A stretch of 64,000 bases of DNA, from positions 33,235,728 to 33,299,727 of the forward strand of contig OZ038435.1 in NCBI GenBank assembly GCA_964036275.1. The letters are read 5' to 3'. The stretch comes from Litoditis marina. Lineage: Eukaryota > Nematoda > Chromadorea > Rhabditida > Rhabditidae. The translations under genes and the position numbers were made by a program. The notes beneath the pieces were generated by a model. That model was not told the origin of the DNA, made no database searches, and worked only from the letters and a program-made list of their open reading frames with translations. The stretch's first letter is position 1. Each line of letters begins with the position of its first letter. Below, in pieces: positions 35,701 through 48,400 of the stretch.

Positions 35701-36823
35701 GCATTGAGGAGTATTGAGGCACCGAGATATCGCATAAAAACCGAGACACTCAATGAAAGTATGAAAGACAAGGGAAGGGGAAGTAATACAATGATGGGCT
35801 CAATCTCTTTACTGCCAGCCTATTTTCCTCCAGGATCGCAGTTCAGGAAATATTTTATTAAATCATGATTGTACCATGCTTTATGATTGTTCCAGAACGT
35901 CGACTATGTGTACTATTCTGAAGGCGACGTCGGAGCGAAAGCACATGACTGGCACTGTTGATGTGGACACCGTCATGGAGTACTGTTTACAGCTTTTCGA
36001 CCGCCTCACCGAGATTCGGTAAGTGGACGTTCTAGAACTTCGTTTTTTGTAATACTATGAGCTATTAGTCAATAAAGGACGATTATGAAGACCAATCGCA
36101 AAGAACTACATAATTTTCGACTGCTGCAACTCAAATTCTGGAAAAATCGATACTTTTCCCCCTTGGATGAAGAAAATGGTCCAATTTCAATCTTGAGTTT
36201 TCGTGAGTTTTGTGCTGTCGGAGTAGAAATAGTAAAATCAGAAGTTCAAGGACAAGTTACATTTCTTTCATAGTCATAGAGTTTGTCGTTTAGAATTCGG
36301 ATCGAGAAGAAAAGTAAGGGGAAGGAGTTGAACGTGCACGATCTCATCACTCAGCTGACGGATATGTCGGAACCGGTTGACCCGCGACCGGAGAGGCTCC
36401 GGGAAGCCTATCAGAAGTTTGACAATAATAAGTGAGTCAGATTCAGGTTTATGGGTATATTATAAAAGTGACGGTCGTAAAAATGAATACGGGTAACTTC
36501 AAGCCAAGTTTTATGATTCATGTAATGGGTAAATCATGTTGCCTTCCAATCGAGGAAATTTTGATATGACTTTAAGTTGGTTCGCGTTTGCCTCGCTATT
36601 CTGTAAATGGGGGGCAAAAATTCAGAAAGTTGGTTAGTTTATTGAAGGTTTGCTGCTTCTCCGTGTTCTCACGTCTTGGTGTGAATTTCAATTGTTTAGG
36701 AATCGGCTGGTTGCGTTGAATAATGATCTCAAGCTACTCGACTGGATGTCGACAGTATCTGACCCGGGCCAGTTGAAAAAGGTCGACAAAATGAGCACCT
36801 CGCTCAAGGCTGATTACGCCTAG
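32788..36823 (+). CDS. MED30: Mediator complex subunit 30, with long Gln/Pro/Gly-rich N terminus
   Basis: Ten exons: 32788-32829, 33107-33230, 33552-33695, 33975-34073, 34299-34377, 34704-34812, 35388-35509, 35896-36018, 36294-36431, 36700-36823. They total 1104 bp, 367 aa. Residues 1 to about 200 are low-complexity Q/P/G/M-rich sequence (QPGQPQQPG and similar). From about 218 the sequence follows MED30: VSVGALCMIGKELVHEL aligns with the human segment around SLCRIGQETV, then a helix with DRLTEI, the DLITQL stretch, and a final helix RLVALNNDLKLLDWM. MED30 is a metazoan Mediator head/middle subunit that bridges activators and RNA polymerase II. Human MED30 is about 178 aa, so the long N terminus is the odd feature. 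The C-terminal half supports the call; the N-terminal half alone would not. Confidence 0.75.
33367..33426. repeat. Perfect 30-bp tandem duplication in a MED30 intron
   Basis: The unit ATTCAAGTTAAAAGGGACTC plus ten more bases occurs twice in a row without mismatch. Confidence 0.9.
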
Positions 36824-37055
36824 ATTGTTCATAATTTGTTGTTTTGTTTCCATGCCACATAAAATATACATTCCCTTGCTATTTGTTAAAGTCTGTCATT
36901 TATGAAGGTTGAAGCCCCTTAACTATTTCTCTTCTCTATATTGTTTTGCTACACAGACGTATTTTACTGGTAATTGTGGTTGTTAAAGTATATTGTGTTT
37001 CATTTGTCTCATGTGACTGTGATGTTGTTGTTTATATTTATTTGTGTATTTACAG
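36824..37055 (+). promoter_or_regulatory. MED30-MRPS17 intercistronic spacer with candidate trans-splice acceptor
   Basis: Only 238 bp separate the stop and the next ATG. The spacer is T-rich and ends TATTTACAG, 6 bp before the MRPS17 ATG. This is the tightest junction of the cluster and the strongest hint of polycistronic transcription. Confidence 0.55.
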
Positions 37056-37061
37056 ACTAAT

Positions 37062-38973
37062 ATGCCGAAGACATCCATTTTTCGTAGTCGTGTGGGGACG
37101 GAGTTGATGATGGGGAAGATTGTACAAGTGACGAACATCGGTATCGACAGAATTCCTTGCGCGCAGGTAGAACAAAAACTCTCCAGAAAAGAAAAAAATT
37201 GACAGTTTCTGTAGATTCATTATACTTAGTTATTTCGTGAATATTATATACGAATTCTCTGTGTGTCTGCCACGCTGCCAACTTTGTGTCAGCCGCGTTT
37301 TAAAGAAATAGACGGTCCACTGTAAAAATCCAGTCAGGTCTCTTTTTTATTTCTCCTTCATCTGTTATCTTGTTACTCATCATCATAAGGTCCTATATTG
37401 CACCACTGGGCTTGTCCAATATGGTTTATGATCATTTCAGGTTCGATGTAGTTTGAACGAGTTCAATATCTATCTGAAGAAGTATTTTGCGCGCTCATTC
37501 GATTACTGGGTACTGGATAAGTGAGTACTCATTGTTTGGTGATAGTGAAATGTGTGTTCTTCGGGAAGGTGAAAAGCCTGTGACTGTGACTTTGGTGTTT
37601 TGTCGTGAAAATGTATTAGCATACAGTAACCTTTCGCCTCTTGTTGATAAAAGATATACAGCAACCATCTATGTTACTGTACGAGGCTTCGAAACGTTCA
37701 GCCACCTCAGAGGAAAACGGGCCTCCCTACCCATATACCCCAGCTGTATCATAATTTTGGTAGGCTGATCACTAAAGTGAGCGAATTAGTAAGATTCTGG
37801 GCCTCGAAATGGGAGAAATATTTTCTTGACCGAGGATAAGACAATTTAGCAGAAAGATGGTTCAGCTGGCGTCTAATCGCCAATTTTTGAAATTCATTTT
37901 ATGCCATTATTGTGTCCCGCGTACTGCTTGCGTATTCAATTTATTCATTCAGTAATATTTGATTGTTCAGACAGTCGCTGGCCGGTCTCGGGGATACAGT
38001 GTTGATCAAACGACTGGAGGGAACCCAGCGACCCACGGCCAAAGTGGCACATTCCATTGATAAGGTCGTGTTCAAGTATGGTGAGTTATACATTTGTGTA
38101 CAGTCTATTTCATCTGTTTGTCACGTTACTCTCCTCGTACGATATACTTATATTTTCATATTTCATAAATTGAATACCCAAAATAATAATATCAACCTTG
38201 TCCATAGAGGGCGCTTGTAGGCACACGGGTGAGCAATATTGACAGCTCAAGTACGAGCGGGACTCGAGACAGCGTCATGTAGAGCGGCAGCCGAACGCTA
38301 ACCACAACCACCTGATTTTCATGGTGATTCAGCACACTACGGCAACTAGAAAGCCTTGAAAAACATTTCTTTTTGTCAACTACAGGAAAAGGTGACCATT
38401 TTTGATGCCAAATCAGGAAATTTTAGAGAATCGCGTTGGGCTCATTTCCGGGCTGGTTTATAAAATTGAAACAGGGCACATCTCCCATTTCTATCCTTCA
38501 TTTAGTTGTATTAGTTCTGTATTTTTAGGTAACATTATTGATCCCGTCACCGGCAAACGTGTATTGAAGGATGAGTTTGAAGATGAGACTGAATTGAAAA
38601 AGCAGCTGGTCCAGCAAGTTGTGGATGAGCCGCTCCAGCAGGTTTGTTTTCCATTTCATGGTAGTAGAAGTAGTTGGGTCGAGTCTAAATCAAACAAGGA
38701 GAGTATTTCATAGTTTCGGGACGTTGCACTATCTATTGTTCTTAGGCTCTGGTAAACTTGGCTGTAAAACCAGGAGAAGCCCGAGTGGATGTATTTTGGT
38801 TTGTCAGTGTTCTGCGAGGAATTATTTAGACAAGCTACATCAAAGAAAATCTCAGATCAACAACATATTTTCCTGTCTATGAGGTTGTTTTGCAGGATTC
38901 TTTATTGTTCGAGGAGAGAAGAGCAGTTCAACAGGCGCGATTGGAAGAAAAGAAAAACGAAATTTCACAATGA
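37062..38973 (+). CDS. MRPS17: Mitochondrial small-subunit ribosomal protein uS17m
   Basis: Five exons: 37062-37166, 37441-37520, 37971-38080, 38529-38641, 38896-38973. They total 486 bp, 161 aa. It starts MPKTSIFRSRVGTELMMGKI; GKIVQV, LNEFNIYLKKYFAR and LAGLGDTVLIKRL correspond to the OB-fold strands and loops of S17, where GDxVxI is the family signature. The C terminus is extended by an acidic/basic helix (EFEDETELKKQL, then RRAVQQARLEEKK), typical of metazoan mitochondrial S17. It binds 12S rRNA in the mitoribosome. Its position directly before POP1 and FHIP1 matches, as I recall, the C. elegans order mrps-17, popl-1, C05D11.8. All junctions keep phase. Confidence 0.88.
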
Positions 38974-39434
38974 AGCAGTTTTTCGATTGTTGTATAGTTT
39001 CATCAAATTACCAAGTGTTTTGCTTATTTGCGATGTAAGTTGCGATGTACACTAAATACCACAAGGACATGTAGAACTGTAGATTTATGAACGTAGGTTA
39101 GGAAATTTGTTGTTGTTAGAATGTTACATTTTTGTTTGGAGTCGTGCATTATATGAAGTTTATAAAGGAAGTTGTTTTGGGCGCTGTACTTTAATTGGTT
39201 TTCACCAATTTGTATCTTCTTCATTTTACTATATATCAATTCTTCTATGCCGAATCTTTCTTATGTGGATTCCCATAGTATCTAATATAAGTTTTTTATG
39301 ATAGTTTTCTAACGAAAATAGACTTTCTAAAACTTTTTTGAGCAGATTCTGGAATTTCGACTAATGATGTGGATGCTGTTGAAGTTTGCGTATAAGTGAA
39401 AAGGACTATTGTTTTTATCACAAACTAGCTACAG

Positions 39435-42400
39435 ATGTCGGATGAAATATTGGATCGTCCAAAATTCATCAAGATTCATGAATATGTGGAACAGCGGGCT
39501 ACCCAGGTGGCGGATCTACTGCAGGTACGTTCTATTATAACACAAACATTTGTTTTGGATTGCTGTGGTCACACGCAAATTCAAAATAGGAAAATTTAGT
39601 TAGGAGTCCAAAACTAGCGTTTTAGCTTACTGCTCATGGTTGCCGTATATTCTCGAAAACATTCTTCCGCCATTTGCAGTGTTAGTATGCTCTAGGCTGG
39701 GTATACTTGGTTCGACAACCAGTCTATTGACATCTGACAACAGGTCGAACACTTGAAATACTTCCTGAAATTCATTTCAGTTGTTAAAGCAGGACGATTA
39801 TGTGGCCCAATTCCGTGGTAACGGTCCTGTAAACTGCAAACTGTAATTGCAAAATGTATTGCAGTTTGAGGGATTGAAGCGTTTGGATTGGACCACATAA
39901 TCGTCCTTCTTTCATAGGAACTTCTAGCCCACAGTTAAGACACTGGTAGAACGGTAGTAACAGTTAAACTGTGGTGATATGGTCGTAAACGTCCCGCGAT
40001 TCAGTAGTAAACTTGTGGTAACGTTGAATCACGATTACTACCAGTAAATCGGTGATGTATCTCAAGTAACCTCAGAAATGAACTAGATATCTAATACCAC
40101 ACGTGATACCTATACTAGATACGGATGTCTGCGAGACTGCTCTGCAGGCTTCTGGCTGTTTTCGGTTTAATTACCCAAGTTTGAGGTACTTTTAACCTCT
40201 GAAGCGAACTTAGTATTAAGTACGTGAAGAATAGATACTAGAGGTGCCATGAAAATATAATTAAATTTTGTTTTATAAAAAAATAATTTTTAAAGTGTTT
40301 TATTTTCGATAATTCGAAATAATTTTACTGCTGCTTTACTGCAGTTGAACTACAACTTTACTGGCGTTTTACTGCAGTAGCGACACCGTACTACTACCGT
40401 TTTACGACTGGTGATACTGCAGTAACACTACCAGTAAAACGGTGGTAGTACGGTGTCGCTACTGTAGTAGAACGCCGGTTTTATCTTTACAGTGTTAGGC
40501 TTTCAACTTTTGAGTGAAATTATTTCTTTTACACAGGTGTGTGACCCACGTTCATATTATGTGTACTGCCATTTATCTGTTTGACCTATTTTCCGTTTCA
40601 GATGGTGGATAATTCGAATCTAGTCTCCGGAGAAGTGACGAAAGGTCCGCGAACAGCTGCACAGAGACTGCCCAGGCACATGCGAAGGTACGATCGGGAA
40701 ACTGACAGTAACTGGTTCAGCTATTTCTATGAAACTGGTATTACCTGTTCTAGCTCCGTATAAGAAGGTTTGGTCTGAAAACTGGCAGTAGCTGGTCCAG
40801 TTATTCCCAGCTTCTTACCATATACCAACCAAATTGAAGTGATTTGTGTTGATTTGTCGAAAGAGGTATCGTAATTCAATTGTATTGTGTACGACGTTCT
40901 TCGATATCTAAGCTGATTTCAACTTCAGGAGAGCAATGGCGTACGATGTACGTCGTTTTCCGAAGGGTCTGCGTCAGTTCGCTGCGCCATTCGCGGGTCT
41001 TTCGAAGCATCGAAAGAAGCCGCCCAGTCGATTCTTCCGCCGAAGGTCAAGGAATATGCTGCTGGTTGGTGACTTTCGCATCTTCTTAAAGTAGGACGAT
41101 TATGTGGACCAATCCCGTGTCAACTGTCCTTTAAACTGCAATTGAAAAGTGTATTGCAGCTTAAAGGACTGAAACGTTGGCATTGGACCACATAATCGTC
41201 CTTCTTTAAGAACAATCAAAACGGGATTCATGTACATATTTGGAGATAATTAACGGGCTCAAAAAACGGGTCTGGAGAACAGTCGTAATTTGCCGGCGTG
41301 TGATTGCGTGAACTTCTGCGTGGGGTCAAGGTTTTTCCTATCTACTACATTCCTCCCTCTTGTGGTGCGACCAACATCGCTGTATATTGAGACGGGTTAT
41401 TCAGCAGTTTTCTATTTTTAGAACTATATACGGCGACAGCGGAAGGCAGTCTGGTTGGAGACACATATCTGGCATGCCAAACGGTTTCATATGATTGATA
41501 GGTACGTATATAGCGTTTTTCCCAATCATTTTCCGTAAAATTGTACAAATAACCAGTGAAATTTAAAAAAAGGCTATATTGTTGCTAGAATAGGGATTTT
41601 TGTCTATTTTTGATGCAAAAGCTTTTCACGAACTTTAATCAGAAAACTGATTCTTTTTCGTAGAATAGTCCCACATTCACGTGATGATTTTGTTTCTGTA
41701 TAATGTTTTTCAGATGGGGTTACCGTATTCCCGATAGAAGTTACCAGCGAAATTTCCGGCCTTGCTATCGCGATTCCGTGCGACATTGTTCCATCAGAGA
41801 TAAAAGTTATTTGACTTGTTTTGTGGTTAGTTTTCTGGACAATTTCCTTGAAGTGCCTTAGGTATTTTCTTACATAGGACTGGTATAGCTCAAAATGAGA
41901 TTTAAACTTTATTTTCTTTTTAGATCTCCCACCCTTGCCAGCAAACCCTGATTTCTCTTCTCAGTCCGCTGTGCAATGCAGCAGTTAGTCCAACATTTGC
42001 TTTCAAGAGTGCACTTGGTGGTCGATTCGAGGTAAGTGTTCTCATTTTATGTTGATACATATTTATTATTTATTAGTTTTTTTTCGGTTCTATCACAATA
42101 AGATTATGGGGAGAGCATTTCATCTTGGTGTTAACCATTAACAAATAAATAGAACAGAATGTTGAAGAAGAGTTTTTTCTGATTAAATGATCATATGATT
42201 TCAGATGAGTGCCCTGTTGTACGAGCCCGGAAAGTACTCACTCGGCTTCCTTGGACCGGTTCGATTCATGTGGAGTCAGGAAAAGTATGTGTGTTACTTT
42301 CTCTTTTTCCAACCTCATTTCTATGCAGTAGCAGTCATAAGTGTAAAATTATAGTTTTGCAGCTCAGCAGTTTTAAACTTTCTCTCGTATTCAACATCTA

Positions 42401-45400
42401 TGAGTGTGCTGACTTTATCGCCAGCCTATGGTACGCACAGGATCTGCGTTGACATGTCCATTGATAATTATCTATAGCACGTTCGGGCCTCTCTCCTAGT
42501 TTGGAGGCTGAATTTATTCACTTCGCTAGTGATTGTATCACATTTAGAAGATGATAATTGGAGTGCCATTATCTCTTGTTTTCAGTGATTCTCACCGGCT
42601 GTCCATCTGGGTACATCCATCGTGTCGAGATCAGTTACTTGCTGTTCTCGTTTCTCTCCTGTCCGTGGAAAAGGTAGAGGACATCGCCGATTCAGAGGTG
42701 AGTTTTTGAGAGTGTTTAATAAACACTGTTTATTGTGTTTGTAAACCAGATTTAGCTGAATAATTGTACTTTGTACAGAACGTCCTGCTCGTATTCTATT
42801 CTATTCATGATCATTGTATAATAGAATATTTGATCATAGAAGAAGTCCTATTTTGATGGGTCACTTTCTGATTTGATTGGCATATTTGAGATTTTCTGAT
42901 TAATTTGTTGGGAAGTGAAGTTCGATCGAAATAGTTAAATAGATCGAAATAGTCTCTGGTTAAAAAAAACTAATTATTTACAGCCGGAAAAGAACCCAGA
43001 AAGCACCGAGGAATGGCGGTTACAGCGCATGAAAGTTCACACAGATGTGTATAAAAATGCAGATGGGAAGATTGAGGTAAGTCTTGTCGTCAAAAAGTGT
43101 AACCAGTGGTATGAGTCACGATATAATTATTGCACGGAGGTAGCGGAAAAAATGTTTGCCTATGCTTTCGGCATGTGCTTCGTTTGTAATTGAAACCAGT
43201 TGGAATCGCTCCTGCACGAAGAAGTTGACCATTCAAAGTCTACAAAGAAGCCTATAGGAAGGATTGAAGGAAGGCAGATTTTACAACTCAAGTTTTATAA
43301 CCATCTAAATGAAACAAGTTCATTCAGGTTGACTTCTTTTTCTGTTTTTGAACAAAGTTTAATTTGCGAATCCCGCTATATACGCTTTGTATTGTCAAAT
43401 ATACATTCTGTTCTAGACCAGAAAAGAGTAGGTCAGGTCTTATGTGTTTGATGATGTAATAATCGATTTTCTTCAGCTACAAGACCTGCGCGACCAGATG
43501 GTGCGACTTCGCCTGTACGGACCGCGTTCCATGGGAATAGTAGCCGACGCGCTCAAGCTGGTCGAAGGCCCGGCAGCCGAGGCATACAGGTTCGCCTCAT
43601 TTCATACACACTCCATCAAAGTTGTCCGAATTGCCTGAAAAATTATCAAAATGGCAGTTAGATTTCTGACACTTGAATGTAGGGTTCACTCATTCCAAAC
43701 CAAGTCGATGCGAGGCAAGCAAAGGCTAGTAAGCATATACCGGTAAAGTTGTCCGAATAGTCAAAAAAATTCGAAAAACGGACTACTTTTTTGCTGAAAA
43801 CGGTAGAATTTCTCTGATTTTGGTGCGAAATCATCAATTTTCACGTGTTTGAAGCTAAAAACGGACTCCTTTTTGTCGCTTAGTCGGACCTTACTGGTGT
43901 TTGCCAGTAAGGTCTGACTAAGCGACGGAAAGTAGTCCGTTTTAGATGCGAACACGTCAAAAATAATGATTTTTTTTCATCTAAAGTGGACCCTTTATGG
44001 AAAGTGGAAAAAAGAACCGATTTTCTTATTTTCGGTGAAAAAGTAGACCGTTTTTCGAATTTTTCTGACTATTCGGACAACTTTACTGGTGTATGGAGGC
44101 AAGTTTTCATATCTGTGTTTGTAGTTTGATGCCGTTGATTTTCGATCAAAATTTGTGTGCTATGCCGCGTATCGAGCTCAAACTACAACTCAGTCATGGT
44201 CATTCCCTATATTGCCCATTGCAGTACCAGTCACTCGGAATGGATGTCCCAGTACTCGCTGATGGAGGCCGCTGAAATCAGGGACGGCACTGTCTTCTCC
44301 CTACTAATCGAGGATCCGCGACTAGCCAGGATCGCCAGCAAGCGGGTACGTAGTTGAGAAATAGGCACACACCAGCAAGGTGTGACCATTCTGCAAGAAG
44401 GAGTCGATTTTTAATGTGAATGCGTGAAACTTTTCAATTTTTTTATGTGAAGTAGGTATTTTCGCGACATTGGCGAAAAGATAGTTCGCGGTTCAAATTT
44501 TTCTGTCTACTCGTTTTTTTTGACTGCTTGTTTTCAGCTGCCTTCTGCACCAGATGTCGACGTGGATGAGTGTGACAGCAATCATTGTACCCCACAGGCG
44601 GCCATCTGGTCCCGCGATGTCAGGATGGAGGTCCTGGAAAAGAAGTTAGTAATGTTCGAGAATTCTGAGATAAACCTTTTGGGATTGAAATAAGTCAAAT
44701 TCTTGCAGATTCAGTTTAGCTTCATAGCCAAATGTTATTTTAAAATGAGAATTGAATTGAATTATTGCTTTTTCAAAACGTGTTGAAAGTTCTGGAAAGA
44801 TAGAATACCTTCACTGATTGTAGCCGTTATAGGCTGAGTTCGAGTGCCCTGCAAAAGTTGAACGGCGAATCGGTATCCGAATCGAAACAGACGCCGGCCA
44901 AGATACCGGTACTAGTTATTGTCAGGAACGGGGGATCGGGCAAGGCCGAGACACTGGATGGAGTCGAACTCGTTGTTCCCTGCGGATTCGGTAAGGTTTT
45001 GGTAGGTAGTCTTAGTTGTAGGTTATGGTTGTTCTTTCATGGTTTGGTCATTCATTACTACACATTTGCCACGGAATGGTGAATTTCAAATAAAAGAGCA
45101 GTGAGAGATGAAGATGTATAACGTAGAGAAAAAAAACAAGTTAAAGTGAACGATACTGATTTGTTGATCTACGAGCAAAGACGCTGCTCATCAAAGAAGA
45201 TAGGGAAAATACGACGTGAACAAAATTGAGATAAGACCGCAGTTTTACTGAGAGAGTATGATATTTCCGTATCCAAATCTTTCCGAAATGTGAGGGATTT
45301 CTGTGACATTCGTCCATTTTCAGGTGTAGATTTGTGGGTGGAGCTGCAGCTGCGAACCGCGCACGCGTCTGGTCGACGAGACGAGTTGGCAGCTCATCTG

Positions 45401-48400
45401 GAGGCGAGACGCTTCGATTTCCCCACCGACGCCGTGGACAGTCGGGCCGGAGAGAGAGAGGGAAGACGGGTGGAGCGGGAGCTGGAGGTTGGTTGGAACA
45501 GTAGGGTTGTCCGAATGGAGAAGATTTACGTGTTACGTCGAAATGGAGAAGATTTGTCTATTCTTGATCAAACATAACGAATTTACACTTATTGAAAGCC
45601 AAAAACGGTCTACTACTTGTAAAATAGTAGAAATGTAGAATTACTGGTGTGTGGTTCTGGTGGAACATATTCAGGTTCACAAAATGACCGAATTCCAGCT
45701 GTAGGCTGATCTGCAACATGCATAAAGATCGAGCCACATGTGCAATGCGGTGTTAACACAACCGAAAAGCATTCGTTGAGTACAAACTACAATCACAACA
45801 ATACAGAACAATATCGCCGCATTTTCTTTTTTGCGTAAGACATATCGGTATGAAAATTGCTGTTGAGCGTTGTCGTCTTCGAATTCGGTTCAGAAATAAA
45901 GCAGTCAGTTGTAGGAGCAGCACGCGAGGCGACCGCACAATCGCCGTGTGAAACATTGGAAGAAGATGTCGATCAAGTATCCATTCTCGTTCCACTTGGA
46001 CGAGTTGCTAATGGAATGGAGAGAAAATAAGGTGATTTTTCATATTTGGATTATTAGTTTGATAGAATGTGTGCATTATGCTTTGGTTGAGTATATCTGT
46101 ACACGAACTAGGGTTGTTAGAATTGGAATTGGAATTGAGATAATCTTCCAAAAGAATTGCAATTCCAATTATTTTGAATGTCAAATAATTTTGGAATTGC
46201 AATTACAATTCTTTCGTTTGTCAGAACAACTGGAATTGAAATTGGAATTGATTTGATTCTCCTTCGGAAGTCATTCAGATTTTTTTTATGATCTTCACCT
46301 GGATTTGAGAGGTTTTGTCACCGTTTGAACCCGAAATTACCGTATTGCCAGCTAGGTGAAATGTTTGGTATACTGAGTAGCTCCTGGCGGCTTCATGTCG
46401 TTGTGTTGTTATTTGACTCGAACTTTACGTAGTCTTGTAAAATGGAATATGTGATGATATTTTTCAGTTTCATGACAATATTGATTCCTCGTTTTTCAGA
46501 AGCTTTCTGGTGCCACATCTTCTGAACCCTACGTACTTCGCGATCGTCGTGGTCTGGCTCGTATTTCAGACTGGCTGTCAGGCTGTGGAACTAAACCAGG
46601 TCGGTCACCCTGCCTAATGAATCACCGTTTCTCAACTAAGCACTATTTGGAAAAACAGATTGAGTACTTGTGCATGGGGAACTGCAAGACACATCAGAGC
46701 AGTATGATTGAGCTACATGGTGGGAAAAGGTTTCGCCATGAAAACACGCAAACTGTGCAATTTTTTCCTGAAACTAGTGGAAGTTAGCCAAAATAAGACC
46801 AGATTCTGCAATTTGTGTTGCTGCCGGATTTTTGTAGAGTTCATCAAGTAGTAGCCAAATTGAATGATAGATCGTTCATTGTACATCATATTCGGTTTTA
46901 CGAAATAAAACAGTGTAGATCATTGTGGACAAGTTCGCATAAAGCTGGTGGCAATATTCGACTGGACTGGTTGTTAGTCGATTATTGATTGTTCGTCAAA
47001 GAAGGGCGAGCGCCGGATGGCATCTGCTGCTGAGGCTGCTGCTGCTGAGCAGGAGCACCTCCCTAAAAATGAATGGAATGGAATGAAATGTGGCCAAAAT
47101 ATCATAACTGAGAAAATGTGTAGTTTGTCCTTTATTGTCAAATTCTGAAGAAAAAAGGCTGGCATTTTCAGTAGGTAGCAACTAGCAACTATAGTTTAAT
47201 ATCAGTTTGCTTTTGTTTGAGATGGTGTGAGGAAGAATGCAATTTGTCAGTGTGAAACCACCAATGAGTGGTTCCTTCGCTAACGGTAAAGGGTGTTTCA
47301 ATTGGTTGGATTTTCCACAAACCTTGTTGCTTCCCCATCCGTAGTATGCGGGGTAGGCGGCGGCTCCGTAGTAGGCGGAGGGGTATCCGTAGGCGGAGTA
47401 GCTAGGATAGGCGGCGGCGTAACCGTAACTCGAGTAGTACGGAGAGTAGTACTGGGCGGAGGTTTGCTGGGCAACCAGACAGGCGACGGCCAGGAAAACG
47501 CAACTGTAAATAGAACAGTTAGAGAGATGTTGTAAATGTCTTTGCTCCAAAGTTGAGATACTTTTGTTATTCAAAGCTCATGAAAGTCTTGCGAGATATT
47601 TTATTCTCTCTTATTTCCGGTGGGGATCCCATCAAAGTTTTGTTCACAATTTTGTGTTTACAAATTACAATAAGAGATTACTGTTTTGTGGATCTGATAA
47701 AAGACTGAGGGTTGTCTTAATGAAGTCATGGTACAGAAAAGCGACTTCTACTAAAAGATTAAGGAGAGCAGTTTCTAAGAATCAAATGGAAACCAACTCA
47801 CAGCTTGAACATGATGTTGTAGTGTGAAGAGGTGGATATGGAATAGGCAGCCGGCGGTGCCTTATATACTGTCAGCGTGGTTGTGCTTTCATTGAAAAAA
47901 TTGTTTGTTCTCATGACAAAAAGCCAGTAGAATACTAGTTTGTTATGTACCTTATTGCCTTTCTGTTTGATGTACCCGCAATGCATGTTACTCGTGTTTG
48001 TCGAGGGCACACCGGTTGACGCGCTACTGTCAACATGCCCTCGGCAGTGTCAATATCGCGATATTGCAGTGTTCACGGCTCACGTGAATAATCGAGATTT
48101 GAGAAGAAAAAATAAGTTGGTTACGTGGAGTATTTGAGGAATTTCTCCATCAAAGAATATACAGTTGGACATCTTTGGCTAAAAGTAGTCGAGCAGGACT
48201 CGTAGTACACCGTTGGAGGGTAATTGTGTACTGTACTTATTTGCGGCAGGCTTGGGTTAGGTTGGAGATTGTACGTTTTCTCTCAGAAATATGAAATGGT
48301 ACGTTTTTCCTTCTTCTTGGTTGCTGAAATTCTATTTCCAGCCGATCTGCTGGCTGAGCATTCCTCGTCCCTCGTTCCCGTGGAGATCGAATGTGTGGCT

